Positions 47,184 to 59,901 of a stretch of 64,000 nucleotides of DNA are shown one piece after another. Numbering within the stretch: position 1 is the first letter of the stretch; the number at the start of each line of letters is the position of its first letter. A program made the position numbers and the translations under genes. The notes under the pieces were generated by a model. It did not search any database. It was not told the origin of the DNA and saw only the letters and a list, made by a program, of their open reading frames with translations. This stretch comes from Sanguinoderma infundibulare. Lineage: Eukaryota; Basidiomycota; Agaricomycetes; Polyporales; Polyporaceae. The stretch covers positions 1,240,001 through 1,304,000 of the forward strand of contig JAVLRN010000012.1 in assembly GCA_032821775.1 (NCBI GenBank), given 5' to 3'.

Positions 47184-49535
47184 TCAGCACAACCTCTCCG
47201 CAGCCCTCATATCGGTGAAATGCTTACCCTCCTTGACGGTGCCCATGTAGCCATAGCGGGGAGTGAGGCCACGTTCGAGGAGCCAAGTACCGAACTTGGA
47301 GCCGAGCTATAGGTCCAAGATGTGAGCATCGCACGTGCATCGGGGATTGTTGCGACACTCACTCCAGTCTTCTGGTTCAACGACTCCACGACGAGGACAA
47401 AGTGGCTTGAGCCGACCTTGCGGATCGCCTGCTCGTCAACCAGGTTAAGCGTCGGCTTGTTGATCAGGCCAACATTCAAGCCTTCCTGTCTGCAGCGGAG
47501 GACGGCATCCCACGACCGGTAGAGCATATCACCGTAGGAGACGACGTAACCCGCAGTGCCCTCGGCGATGACTTCGTCCTTTCCGGGAACGAATTGGTAG
47601 TTTTCGTCGAAGTACTTCGAGCCGTCTTCTTTCAAGATCCATGGCACCTTCGCGCGAGTGGAGAAGACGAATCGGATGCCCTTGTCGAAGAACACACGTT
47701 GGATGACCGCGATCATCTGTGCAGGATCCGCAGGGAAGTACAGCCATGACTGGGTATCAGCGAGACCGTTGTCGGCAAAGAAAGAGTTGATTCCGAAGTG
47801 GCAGGTGTTGTCGGCCATCTCGTCAACTGCGACGACAAGGGGTTAATGAATGGTCACATTTATGCACGGCGTAGACACACCTCCCGAGTGAGAGAAGTGG
47901 CACAGGACATTGCAGAAGTTGAGGCGCGCCATCGTAAGCTCCGAGATGACCATCTCCAAGAAGGCCGAGAATGTCGAGAACACGCCATACTTATTTGCAT
48001 CGAAACCGAAACCGGCAGCAGCACTGAAGTTGCCACGCTCCATGATACCGGAGGGAATGAAAACCTCGGGGTGCTTCTGGTGGATGACCTTCAAACCCGT
48101 CGAACCCTCGAGATCGCCTGAGAGCGAAAGGAAGTTAGCCTCCTCGCTCCGTGGGCAAAACAGAGCGCTTACTGTCGATGACCATGACCTTCTTTGCAGC
48201 TTCTTCCTTCGACAACTTATCGAGCACAAGGTTGACAGCTTCTCCGAAGACCACCCGGTTCGCACCAACTTCCTTGGTTGAACCGACGTACAAATATGGG
48301 AGCGCGTAGGGCTTGATGCTGTTAAGAATGTTTGCCACAGGCTCTTCGGCGTACCCGCGCTGCTGGAAGTACTTGAGCGCGCTCTTCACAGGGATTACAT
48401 CGTGACCATGCGGGCTGCCCTCGATGTCGGGGACGCCAGGGGCCATCTTCCGCTTCGAGATAACTGCACATATAATAAGGGTACGAAGTTTTGCTTACAG
48501 GTGACACCGCGCTTACCTGCAGCAGGACCGTTGTGCTGGATGACCTCCACAAGAGCGGCCCACAACGCGTCGATATCCTCCCCGTTGGCAGTGACGACCT
48601 TGAGGCCATGTCCAGCGAGGGTCTTGGCGAGATCGTAGCCCTTCAAGTACTGGGACGGGTGACCAGCGATGGTCACGTCGTTATCGTCAATGATGAGTTT
48701 CACGTTCAGATTCTGCGCGACGGCCAAGCGGGCCGCCTCAGCGTCGTTTCCTTCCTGTCCAATTCGGACATGAGCTTACGAAAACGTGCGTGCGAGAAAT
48801 TGGGAAATTAATGTGTACCTGCTGGGAGCCGTCTGACCCAAGAATGAACACGGTCTTGTCGCGATTGGCCAGGGCAATGCCATTCACGAAAGGCCAGATG
48901 TGTCCAAGGCGGCCGGACGAGAACTTCACACCGGGGGTGAGTCCCAGCTCCGGATGCCCAGGGAGCTTCGAGTTCGCCTCGCGATAGTGGAGGAGGTGCT
49001 CCCAAGGGAGGTGGCCCTCGAGCGCGGAGACGAGGTACTGGGTCGCAACACGGTGACCTGAGGATTTAAAATGACCCAATTAGCCAAAGCGCAGCTAAAG
49101 CTAAGCGCGAAAAGCGACTCACCGGCTTCGTCGAAGAGGACAGGGACATACTTCTCCTTCGAAGTGTTAAAAAGGGCGAGGAGCATGTTAACCTCAGGGA
49201 CGGTATCGTATGCGCCGCCTGAAGGTTGACATGCATATAGTCAAAAGGGATAGCCAGGGATTACTACAGCTGTATGCGCACCAGTGTGCCCGCTCACGCC
49301 GCGGGCGGCACCGGTCGAGGTAAACATCACAATGGCATCGCGCATGATCTGAATGTTATTTTTCAAGGCCGACTTTTGCTCCGCGGTGAGCTTGCTCGAC
49401 GATGGGTCAAGCTGCAGCCTGAGCGGTGTTGATTGACGTCAGTCATGTAAGCGATACGCGAGCAGCCTCTGCAGCGTCCACGCACTTCTGCAGCTTGCTC
49501 ATGTCAATCGGGAACTTGGCATTTGCGAGCGACAT
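47184..49535 (-). CDS. Transketolase-like thiamine-diphosphate enzyme
   Basis: Nine exons: 49535-49458, 49411-49282, 49218-49123, 49057-48819, 48754-48517, 48463-48173, 48117-47881, 47826-47363, 47306-47184, 631 residues. The N-domain has SGHTGG and the ThDP motif GSDGSQQEGNDAEA...N (split by an intron after GSDGSQQ) followed by LIIDDNDVTI. The middle domain has the catalytic glutamate in GIMERGN, and a C-terminal domain completes the three-domain transketolase layout. It is somewhat shorter than yeast transketolase and diverged in the substrate loops, so it may be one of the transketolase-like or dihydroxyacetone-synthase-like fungal proteins rather than the pentose-phosphate enzyme. Start at 49535 gives MSLANAKFPIDM. 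Confidence 0.9.
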
Positions 49536-50275
49536 CTCTGTGATCGTAGAGCTCGAGGATGTTGGGTTGAAGGTAGTGGGAGAAGCGAGAGGAGCGGGGA
49601 GAACTGATGCTCGACCAGATAAACCGTGTTGGCGCTCGCCTGAACGGTGACGTCGTTCTCACCGCCATCTCCTTCCAGCGCCTGCCCGCTCTTGCCGTCT
49701 TGCTGCCTTCAGGTCCCTGACTCCTGTACTCCAGATGATCCAAAAGTTACCTCAGCGCGATCAAGACGGAAGGTTTGTCAAGTCTGATCCTCAAGACCCA
49801 TTCCTCAACACCACAGGAATACAGCTGCCACGAGCTCTAGTGGCCGACCTTCCAGGCAAAGCCTCTAATGCTTGGAGACTCCGTCTTGGGATGCTGGATA
49901 ATGGAGGTGTGTTCTCGTCAGGATTCTCCCGTTACTCCGCTCCGAGGGTCAGCCGCATGCCAATGTACTGCAAGTGACGTCCCAGCCACCTAGTTGTTTT
50001 GCTCGTGCCATTACAAGACGTTATCGGAGGAATACATCATGTTCGTCATTGGTGGTTGCCGCGGCGCACACGCTGCCCATGCTGGCATCATGGAGGCGGG
50101 CACTTGCATGTCTGCTTCGTGTCAACTCCCGTACAGCCAGTGTCAGCCGCTGCCAGGCTCATAAAAGCGTACATTGGAGAGCCCAGGAGTGCCAACTCTC
50201 CCCAGGACATTCCTTTCTCAGCTCTTCATCTACTGTGCCTGCTCTCGTCTCTCAACATCCACCTGTCGTTTCATC
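49536..50275. promoter_or_regulatory. Divergent promoter region, transketolase-like / oxalate decarboxylase
   Basis: About 740 bases between two start codons. CATAAAAG at 50160-50167 is well placed for the oxalate decarboxylase gene. A plus-strand frame at 49974-50798 overlaps the first decarboxylase exons in another phase and is a shadow. Confidence 0.45.
50160..50167 (+). promoter_or_regulatory. TATA-like element CATAAAAG
   Basis: 109 bases upstream of the oxalate decarboxylase ATG at 50276, a normal TATA position for a fungal gene with a short leader. Confidence 0.5.
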
Positions 50276-52253
50276 ATGTCTCTTTCTACGTCAAGCAAGC
50301 TCTCCCGCAAGATCCTTCCCATCCTTCTGCTTTCTCTTCTTTTCGCAGCCTCTCCTCAGCCAGTGTGTGGTGCTCCTACCCCTGCTTCCCAAACCGCGGC
50401 ACCAACACCTACTGTACCGTATGCAAGCGACGACCCAAATCGCGAGCTCTGGGGTCCTGACTCGCGCATCCAACCCGAGGGTCGCCGCGGGGCGCTCGGC
50501 GCGAACATCATGGGCCCGAGAAACATTCCTTTACAGCTCCAGAACGCCGACACACTCGCGCCCCCCACAACGGATCATGGACAGATGTGCGTCGCCTTCC
50601 TTGTTCGTCCCTTGTAGTGAGTACACAGGGCTAACTCCGGCATTTGGGTGTAGCGGAAACGCCAAGTGGCCGTTCGACTTGAGTCACAATCGTTTGCAGA
50701 ACGGCGGATGGGCTCGCCAACAGACGGTCACTGAGATGCCGATAGCGAAGAACATCGCTGGCGTTAACATGCGTCTTCAGAAAGGTGCCATCCGGTAAGC
50801 TCCTTGTCCGTCATTCGACATGTTCGAACTTACATGACGATTTGGTGTCCCGCAGCGAGCTCCACTGGCACAACACTGCCGAGTGGGCGTACGTCCTGAA
50901 GGGTACGGCGCAGATCTCGACTGTCACTACGGAGGGGCAAAACTACGTGAAGAGTGTGGTACGTGTGCCTTCATTGTTGCAGCTTTATTCCTGGACTGAT
51001 TTAAGAACTCGACAGTCCAAGGGTTCGCTGTGGTACTTCCCACCTGGGCAGCCACACTCTATCCAAGCTACAGGCGACGATGCTGACGGCGTCGAGTTCC
51101 TTCTGGTGAGCGCACCGTGCCCCCGTCAGGATCTCGAGCTTACGTCCAACCATTCAGGTATTCAACGACGGTAGTTTCAGTGAAGACAACACGTTTTTAG
51201 TGAGTTCTCCATGCGCTTATCGCTTCGCCTCTCAACCAATTCATCACCTGTAGTTGACGGACTGGCTGGCGCACACGCCGAAGGAAGTCATCGCGAAGAA
51301 CTTCCACACTACACTGTCCGCGTTCGACTACATTCCAGGAAGCGAGTTGTACATCTTTCCTGGAAGTACGCTCGTTTTCTCCATCTTCCCGGAAGACGAC
51401 TTAACGTACCCATCTTTGCCAGCCGCTCCTACAGATGACCAAGCTCCGACAAGTCCCAACCCGAAGACACCTGAGCCCTACAGCTTCGACTTCGCCTCCG
51501 TCGTTCCTACAAGATACGCCGGGGGGACGATCAAGGTCGCCGACTCGCGCACCTTTAAGGTCGCCAAGGCGATCGCCGCGGCCGAGGTTTGTGTCGAACC
51601 GTACGCGATGCGCGAGCTACACGTGAGTAGCAAGCTTCCGACCATGAGCCGACACTGACGAGAGATCCCACGTTCAGTGGCACCCTTCTGAAGACGAATG
51701 GACCTATATCTTGTCAGTATTGTTATCTTGGGCCATGCAAGTGGGATCCGTTACTAACAATGCGTCGTGGGCGCAGGGAGGGGAATGCACGCATAACGCT
51801 CTTCGGGTCAAGCGGGAATGCAAGGACGTTCGACTATCAGGCTGGTGACATTGCATACGTTCCTTCGTCATTCGGTGTGTTTCCATTCTTCGACTTCCGT
51901 GGTAGAACGACAGTCTGATGGGTCTCGCTTAGGACATTACATCGAGAACACGGGCCAGGGTCCGTTGCGCTTCCTGGAGATTCTGAAGACCGGTGAGCCT
52001 GTCACGAGGGAATCTGTCTACGTCGGACCTCAATCATTTTCTTTAGATGTCTTCAAGGACATCAGCTTGATGCAAGTGCGTCGTCACCTATTTTTGCTTC
52101 CAATTTTCAATGCAAACTGACACCTGTTCGACGCGCATACAGTGGTTGGCACTCACTCCGCCGGAGCTTGTGAAGGCGCACCTTCAGTTGTCGGATGAGA
52201 CGATCGCACAATTCAGTAAGGAGAAACAGCATATTGTTGCCCCTCAGGCTTGA
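50276..52253 (+). CDS. Oxalate decarboxylase, secreted bicupin
   Basis: Eleven exons: 50276-50586, 50654-50794, 50856-50958, 51016-51105, 51158-51199, 51254-51622, 51678-51712, 51777-51874, 51933-51992, 52047-52075, 52143-52253, 462 residues. Splits oxalate to formate and CO2 with manganese, and so controls extracellular oxalate and pH in wood- and litter-decay fungi. A signal peptide (ILPILLLSLLFAASPQPVCG) precedes a Pro/Thr-rich linker. Cupin 1: HWHNTAEWAYVLKG and PPGQPHS. Cupin 2: HWHPSEDEWTYILEG and PSSFGHYIEN; the intron inside each HWH block sits at the same place, as expected from domain duplication. Both metal sites are complete. Confidence 0.95.
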
Positions 52254-52675
52254 TATCTTTCCTGTAATCTGTACATACGAGTACAGTAAGCAGACAGTAC
52301 TCGTGGGGAGGCAGTCACTATTCATCTTCTCGGTTCTCATCTTATCGCGTGTGTCCTGGCTTGGCCGATTATCTGGGCAGGCTGTGATTGGCTGCCGCAA
52401 CCCCCTGACCTGCACTGCTATGGAATTCGGAACATGTCACCGTTGAGCCGATTTGAATGGCAGAAGTGTCGTCACAGAGCCTGATCGGGTAAAGTGGATC
52501 TAGCGAGGGCACCGTCCTCCTCCCCGATCCCAGTCCTCCACCGCTCTGCGCGTCCTCCTCCCCTCTATATGACGCCGCCTCCAGTTTTCTTCTCTCCTCT
52601 AGACCAGCACCCACCCCTAGACCACACATCTGTCCTCCCGTCCAGCCTCGTCCTCTGTAGACCGACCCGCACAAG
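52254..52675. other. Intergenic, promoter of the PPN2-like gene
   Basis: About 420 bases. The last 150 bases are C/T-rich (runs such as cctcctccccg and tcttctctcctct), typical of fungal core promoters and leaders without a TATA box. Confidence 0.45.
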
Positions 52676-55061
52676 ATGTACGGCCAAGTGCGGACCCGAA
52701 CACGACCGTCGGCGGCCAGCTCACTCGTCGTCTCCATTTTCGTCGTCGCCGTCGTCTTTCTGGTGTACTTCAACGAACCCTTGCTGGTTTCGAGGGTGCA
52801 GGAGTATTCCTATGTGCCGTTCGCGACCAAGAAGAAGAAAGACAAGCCCTTCCGTGAGTTCCACCGCCGCGTCACCGCCCGCCTTAACTGAAGCCCTTGT
52901 CCCCCACCTCCCCCACAGGGTTCCCCGACTTCAACAAGTACATCCACACGGTGACCATACCTCCCGAGGCGTTCGGATTAGGTGCGTTCGGTCTTTGTGC
53001 TGCTGCGGTCAATACCGGGGCTGAGGGTGACCTCGGTGCTGACACCGTGTCTTCGCTATGTAGGGGCGCACGATGAGCGGGTGATTGTCGTCGGCGACAC
53101 GCATGGCATGAACCAGTCACTCCAGTGAGTACTCGTCCGTTTCTCATCCGTTTCTCATTTGTGCACGTTCGTCGGAGCAACGAATGGGCGCTCCGCCGGC
53201 GTGAGTTCCGCGAAGCGTTGGTTTCCATTTCGAGGGTCGAGGATGGCAGAGGGGTACCTCCGCAGTCACACCCATCGCCCTCCTTTCTGGAGACACATGA
53301 GCAACGTGGGCGGGTTATTGCACATGCATGCGTCGGCTCCTTGGCAAACGTCATACTGACTTGTGTCCTCACAGTAATCTGCTCACGGTGGTGGAGTACA
53401 AGCCGCAGAAGGACACCCTCCTCTTTGCTGGAGACCTCCTCGCGAAGTCGACCGAAGCCGGTTCCCTCGCGATCCTCGACTTCCTCGTGCGACAGAGACT
53501 CGGCGCCTGTTCAAATTCCTTCGACGACGAGTCTCGGTCCCCGAGATCCTCGACTGGTCCCCTGAGCAAGCACGCCCGATGCAAACCGGTCTACGCTGTG
53601 CGAGGAAACCATGACCAGATGATCGTCCAGTGGCGTGCGTGGCGGGATTGGTTCGAGGCAGTTCAGCTCACCTTTCCCTCCGCACATCTGCACCCACCCC
53701 GGCGGCTCTCCCTCCCCTCCCTATCCGCACTTGCATCGTCGCTCGCGTCTGCGACCACGACTGCGTCGTATGACGCCGGCCCCCCTGTGGGTACAGGGTC
53801 GCAATTCCTCGCGCTAATTGAGGAGGAATGGCTCCGGGATCGCGCCAAGGACCCCAATGGCGCCGGATCGGACGTTGAAGAGTGGATTGATGTCGCGCGC
53901 AAACGAGCCCAAGGGACCTGGCGCGCTGAGTGGTGGCACCGCATCCCGCAGCCGGGCAAGGGTCGGACGAGCAAGGACTGGATCATGTTCGGAGACCATT
54001 ATTACATCGCCAGGTGAGTTGCGACCTTATGGGCGGCGTGCATCGTCGCCTTCCGTTCGGTCATGAGAGACTTTTGCTGACTTGGTGGATCCGATGACAG
54101 AGACATGAAGCCGGAACACGCGGACTTCCTCTACTCCCTTCCGTTGGTGATCCACATCCCTTCCGAGCACTTCTTCCTCGCCCACGGCGGCCTTCTCCCC
54201 TACGATCCGCGCAAGTCGTCCGACGATAAGGGCCAGCCGCTCGCGCATGCGCCATCGGCGGACGACGATGAAGAAGAGGACGAAGACGAGGGCGATGATT
54301 ATGAATATCCCACGATAGAAGTCGGATCGTCGCAGCGGATCCTCTCTCGCATGGATCTGGACAACGAGGTCGAGGAGCTCCGGGCTCTGCAAGAACACTC
54401 TTTACTAGAAGACATCCCGCAGAATCGTGACCCGTGGGTGATCCTCAACATGCGCGGCATCCGGAAGGGCGGAAGGGTGACCCGGCAGAGCGACAAGGGT
54501 ACGCCATGGGCGAAGGTGTGGAATAAGGAGATGGAGCGCTGCGCCGGGTTCAGTGGTGTCGACAGCACAAACACCTCGTCCACTGATCTGTTCGAAGACG
54601 ACGAGGAAGCTTCGAAGGGTGACGATGGGCTTCCGTGCTACCCCTCGACCGTGGTCTATGGGCACGCTGCTTCGCGGGACCTAGACGTTCGGCGCTGGAC
54701 CGTCGGACTGGACACGGGGTGCCTGTACGGCCGACGATTGTCCGCGCTCGTCCTGACCCGTTCGGGGGACGACGTGCTGGGCCCGACGCGCACCTCCCCT
54801 GCTGACGACGAGGACGATAGTGGGGATGAAGAGGAGTCGAGCGAGGAGGAGGAGGACGAGCTGGATGAGACCGCATCGGAGGGTCCGTTCCAGGACGTGA
54901 ACTCGCGGTTCGCGCGCGTGGCTGGCGGGTCGGTCATCGCGCGTGCCAGAGCGAAGCGGCCGAAGACGTGGACGAGAGCGATCAAGTTTGGAGACAAGCA
55001 CTCGGACGTCGAGGCGAAGCTCGTGAGCGTCAAGTGCCCCAAGGTCGCGGACCTGGCGTGA
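52676..55061 (+). CDS. PPN2-like calcineurin-type metallophosphoesterase
   Basis: Five exons: 52676-52853, 52919-52981, 53064-53124, 53375-54013, 54101-55061, 633 residues. A single membrane helix at about 17-34 suggests a membrane-anchored type II protein. Metal-site motifs in order: VGDTHG, AGDLLAKS, RGNHDQ, LAHGG and VYGHAA. Yeast Ppn2 is a zinc-dependent vacuolar endopolyphosphatase of this family; I infer the same type but not the substrate. It is about twice as long as Ppn2 because of three insertions, including two very acidic stretches (DDDEEEDEDEGDD at about 360, and EEESSEEEEDELDE near 560) and a Ser/Ala-rich one. Confidence 0.85.
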
Positions 55062-55689
55062 ACGCGAGCGCAGAACGTTTAAACATCATCTTTCTCAAGG
55101 CATTTCGTTCGTGTTATAATACTTGGTCCAGTCAGGGATGTTCTGTTATAGCCTCGACTGTATATGTATTGTCTGGTAGTGTTGTTTTCGTTCTTCACTG
55201 GTCTCGCCGTCTTGTAGCTCCTTAATTTGTAGCTGACGCTACCGCACTAGTACTGTCTCTTTTCGCATTGCATGGGTAATTACAGCACACTGGCATCTGT
55301 AGCATCCATTATATTGTCCAGCACGCATGTATGTATTATACGTAGATACCATCTATAGGTTCCGACTCACTGCGCTGATCGTGATTGACCTCTGCGAGTG
55401 CACACATGGTGGCTTCTAGTATACGTACTGGCGAGGTCCACGGTATACGTCCAAGTTTCCGCTCTTTAATTCTTGGGCCTGACACGCGGACCGTTAGACT
55501 CAGAAAAGAATGAAAAGTTGGTAGCGGTGCTTTGGCGTTGCTCGGCGAGTGCTTCGATGGCACCGCTAGAGGCGGCTTGTGGGCGACACCGCCCTTATTT
55601 ACAGTTGTTTAGCTCCGGCCACGCGAGCGACAGCAGCAGCGCTGCAGCGACAACAGCAAGCAGCATCTACTACGACACCCGCAACGACC
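55062..55689. other. Intergenic
   Basis: About 630 bases between the PPN2-like gene and clathrin light chain, both plus strand. Just before the ATG at 55690 there is a run of cag/gca triplets (about 55628-55660). Nothing else supported. Confidence 0.45.
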
Positions 55690-56712
55690 ATGAGCGACTT
55701 TCTGCAGCGCGAAGCCGACGCACTTGGGGAAGAGTTCGGCACGCCCACCGGTGGAACATACGCAACCGCCGACATCGACTTTGACCGCGCGGCCTCTGCT
55801 TTTCCCGAAATCTCCCTAGACGGCACTGGCGACTTCTCCATACCCCCACCCGCCGCGCCGCCATCCGGCAACACCGGCACGTTCTCGTTCGACGACTTCA
55901 GCAGCCCGCCGCCAACGCGCAGCACGGAGGTGAAGGTCACCGGGGACGACGAGATTGAGAAGTTCGAGAGCGAGTTCCCGGACATCGAGGTCCCGCAGGT
56001 GCGCATCATGCCTCCTCACAGTCCTCTTGTTCAGTCGCATTGGTGCTTACGAGCTCTGCTGCAGCAAGCACCCGAGCCTCCAACACAGCCTCTCTTCGGC
56101 CAAACTCCTACCTTTGCACCGCAGCCCGCGTACTCCTCGACGCCGATCCTAAACCAATCAATAGAAGAGGATGAACCGGAGGTCATCAGGTACGCCGTGT
56201 CCCCTTACCCCGTCTGACCCCGTGTCGACATGGACATTAATGTCATGTGCAGGGCATGGCGCGAGAGGCAGGCCGAGGAGATCAAAGCCCGGGACGAGGC
56301 CTCAAAGGCCAGGCAGCAGGAGACGATCGGCAAGGCGGAGCGCGCGATCGACCAGTTCTACGAGGAGTACGCGCTGAAGAAGGAGCGCAACATCCGGGAG
56401 AACAAGTACGTGTCCCCCCGAGCTGCCACCCCGCTGCGACTTGCTGACCGCTGACGTGTGGTGTGTGGCGTGTGGTGTGTGGTGTGTCCGGCGCACAGGG
56501 AGACGGAGGAGAAGTTCCTGGCGGACATGTCCGCCGCGCTCGCGCAGGGCACGACCTGGGAGCGCATCTGCGACATCGTCGAGCTGCAGAACTCGCAGAG
56601 CAAGACCATCGCGCGGTCCGGGCCGAACGCGACGGACCTGACGCGTTTCAAGGAGGTGCTGCTCCGGTTGAGGCGGGAGGGTGATGCGGCGCCTGGTGCG
56701 GCGGGATACTAG
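55690..56712 (+). CDS. CLC1: Clathrin light chain
   Basis: Four exons: 55690-55998, 56065-56189, 56253-56405, 56499-56712, 266 residues. The acidic, Pro/Ser-rich N-terminal half carries EKFESEFPDIE, the conserved acidic patch. A charged helical segment follows (WRERQAEEIKARDEASKARQ, then KAERAIDQFYEEYALKKERN), which binds the clathrin heavy-chain hub, and a C-terminal block (TWERICDIVELQ) is conserved in fungi. It regulates triskelion assembly in coated vesicles. The third intron contains a GT-rich simple repeat. Confidence 0.94.
56456..56488 (+). repeat. GT-rich simple repeat in a clathrin light chain intron
   Basis: A run built from gtgtgg/gtgtg units inside the third intron of the clathrin light chain gene. 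Likely a length-variable microsatellite. Confidence 0.7.
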
Positions 56713-58093
56713 TCTCCCCGCACTCGGGTGGGATGGAGGAGAGTAGATGTGAGCTGTACATTGGATTCGGCTTCAGTATCTTATATGCGTTTGATCGGGA
56801 AACCTTTTGCCCCATATGTTTTCGTTCTGGCGTTCTGTGGCCATGCGAGACGCAAGCTTCAAGTTCGGCAAACTCTCACCTGGCTGGGGTATGTCGAAAG
56901 ACATTTGCGAATTCTACCCGCTCTGACCAACACCGAAAGCACGGAGCGTGCTATAGGGTGTATCAGACTCTGTTGCATCTACACCACTTTATTGATCACG
57001 CCTCCAGCTTTTATGAGTGTGCAACGGCTCGGCTCCTACACCTTCATACAGCCATTTTCTGATGCGAAACGTAAGTGTCCATAAGAAATCGTTAGATGAT
57101 GCCTCATTGGAACTCCAACAGGTGGGGCAAGTCTGTTCTCTCGCTCGGTCCGCGTCCAAGTCTACAACATCTACTCCACAGCCAGAGCTGCCCTCGACTA
57201 CTGTACCTCGGACCTCACAACTCTGATTTGCCACCCAAGTGTATGTATCTGCGCCTGCACAGCTTTATTCCGCCAGATCTAGCTGGGAATCGGGATGGCT
57301 GTCACACAGGTGGTGTCGTTAACAAAGCGACTGGCAAAGGGCCAGCCGCATCCCCCAAGTACTCTCGTCTCGCCTTCGCAATCGCCGATATTTGGAACAT
57401 CTCGCTGGCGCTCGCAACACTCGCTTCGTCCCCTGAGGATGAACTCCTTAGTCGGTGCGTAACTCGGCTCCTGGTGTCGGTCTCGCCACTTGGTGGCCAG
57501 GCTAGCAGTATCAAGTTACTGTAGTATCATCGGCTTATGCTGATGGGCGCCTCAGCTAGTGGCGCCCTGCGCGACGTCGAGATGGAGTGTCTTCAAGCTC
57601 GCGCTCACGATCCGGATTGCCACGTCCCTGAGGAGTATCATACTGATCCCTGGAAGGATGCACTCAACGTGAGCACTAGGTGTTCAACGTTCAACGTTTC
57701 AACGCCCATGGCCATGAGACGATGGTGTCGCCGTGAATTACTGGTCCGCTTCATCGTAGGGCAGCAACAAACAATTTCAGTGCGTTCGTCCCGTGTCTTC
57801 GCTTCGACAACCATATGGAAGCCCGCGACAACGAGACCCTGTCACCAGCTTCCTGGATCCTGGAGTCCAGCCAGTCCTGGATAAAGATAATATTAATGCT
57901 GGTCGCCTGCACGAGGCGCGCGAGGTCACGCGCACGTGCCTTTTGTCACCCGCCCAAAGGGGACTGTGACATTTGGCGACGATCACGCCCACGACGACTG
58001 TATTCACTATGTACTGTATTCACTATAACTCTCTCTGTGCTTCAGCAACCTCAACAGCATGCCTAAGTTCATAGCGCTGGTGTTTGCAATACC
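56713..58093. other. Intergenic with one coding-like exon
   Basis: No gene assembled over 1.4 kb. The stretch 57537-57669 (+) has good wobble bias, reads MLMGASASGALRDVEM... and ends exactly at a strong donor (GTGAGC). A second possible exon lies at about 57782-57930 after an acceptor (ttcag). The phases of the two did not match convincingly. This could be a degraded gene or an unrecognised one. Confidence 0.3.
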
Positions 58094-59573
58094 AAGACCG
58101 CCACAAAACAGCACAGGCGGTACGTCCAGCACCAGTGCGCGTTATGCGGCAAGGCGCACGACAAGAACCTGCCAACGTGCGCGCCATGCGAGTCGGTACC
58201 GGATTCCACCCCTCTTGTTCATTCCAGTTGGCTCACCACCGCGTTCCCGGACGTATGCACAGGTCAGCGCGGTGCTGCGGCCAACGAGTGCCAGACGGCG
58301 GACTGCAAACGCGGCCACAAACATGAATGCGCGAGCTTCAAGCACCCGCCGTTCACGACCGCGTTCTTTATCAAACCCTGGAGGGCATGCAGTACGGGCC
58401 AGACCCGGTATTCGCCTCGGGTCTGGTCGATGGGGTCGGTACTTGGGTTTCCGTCACTGGCACGTAGATGCGGGGTGAGTACTGGCAGCGTCGGTCAAGG
58501 GGCGTAAAGCACTATGCTGACAGTGACTGGGTTGACATGTGCCTGTACCAGGCTGGTCGCGCCGATGCCGGGCACGAAAAAGGACAAGGAGCTCATCCTC
58601 GAGCGTCAGCGCACCAGTGAGGCCGACAGGCGCAAGGCGATCTGCGCAAAGACAAGCAATCCGCCCTCGTCTTCGGAAGCCACATCCAAGCACTCAGTCG
58701 GGACGACTGCTACGAGAACGTAATGCTCGGATGGCTAGGAGAGGTCGATAATCTGGTTACGACAGACAGGATTACCAGTGACGGGTATGTGCCCGGCCTC
58801 GAAACGACCACGAACGTCTGTCTGACTTCTCTGACTTTCTTGGCTTTTGACAGCGAGAGGCGCGGTCTTATTGGATCGCCCGTGATCCGTTGGTAGACAG
58901 CCCACGGTTCTTCATCAAGAACTTGAATGGCACATGCGTACGCGCCAGACGCGGTCCCCTCTGTTTCAACTTTCAACGTTAACTGACTACACGGCTTCTG
59001 CACCAGATTACAGCTGACGACTCCCTCCCGCCTGCGACCTTAACGCGAAAAGAGGTTACGTCGCACTCAAACCTGGCGACTTCGTCATCATGGAAATGCA
59101 GTTCCGGATCGGCGACAACGAGAGAATTTGCTAGGAGTACACAGCGCTCTTGGCCACCCAGTGCCTCTTCATCCCCATCAAAGTCGGCTGGACGGTGAAT
59201 GAGAGCGTGAACATTGCACGGCATGCCGCGCTCTTCAGCACCTTCTTCCACAGCGGTGACCGCTCGCCGAGCACGATTTGCGCGCAAATCGAGCCGGACG
59301 CCGTGCAGGAATACTACTGCGACGCGTACGGGCAGGACAAGCGCGCGTTTGTGGAGACCCACTATGGGAAGGCGCAGGTTGCAGAGCGGTTGCAGCTGGT
59401 GCAGAGCGTCGGGAGGTGGGGCACGGGGGAGCTGAGGCAGATCCAGGCGGGGGATCTCGAGGCGAAGAGACGGATGGTAGAGTGGTTCATGGCGGATGAG
59501 GAGGGCCAAGGGCTGGGCGACATGAGGGAATATCTCGAGAATATGGTGATCCCCGAGACGCGGCCCCGACAGG
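58094..59573 (+). pseudogene. Decayed MYND-finger protein gene
   Basis: A diverged copy of the gene at 59902-61425. Matching blocks appear in order: QHQCALCGKAHDKN and CAPCES (finger start), ECQTADCKRGHKHECASF, then YGPDPVFASGLVDGVGTWVSVTG, WIARDPLVDSPRF, ITADDSL, FVIMEMQFRIGDN, and a C-terminal block to 59573. The blocks lie in different frames: a one-base shift is needed near 58370, another near 58640-58660 and another in the A-run near 59048-59056. An in-frame TAG sits at 59132-59134. One finger cysteine (C65 of the paralogue) is lost. I infer a dead gene; sequencing error alone would not explain all lesions. Confidence 0.75.
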
Positions 59574-59901
59574 TGAGAGGATCCTGCACGATATATACCG
59601 GTTGCATTGTGATAGCCTGTGCTCTCAACTCTGTTCATCTCGTGCTTCTACCAGGGCTTTCCTCCTCGAGTACGTCGGCGTCAACATGAAGCGAAGATCT
59701 GTCGAATCCAGAGGAGATATACTCTACCTTCTGTCCACACATGGCCATGGGCAGCGGATGGTAGTAGTGGGCAGTCCGGAGTCCGTGCCGATAACTGCCT
59801 CAGCAGGGCGGTTCGCTGTGGCTGAGACGATTCCCACGACATCTTGACCTCAGCCCACTAACTCCTATCCTCACCTATTGCAACCGAATATTCCTACTAC
59901 C

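Noticed and set aside
41204..49535. A metabolic gene cluster of HGD, ADH and the transketolase-like gene
   Set aside because: The three genes share a strand but have no obvious common pathway, and other tyrosine-degradation genes (fumarylacetoacetase, maleylacetoacetate isomerase) are absent. Adjacency looks incidental.
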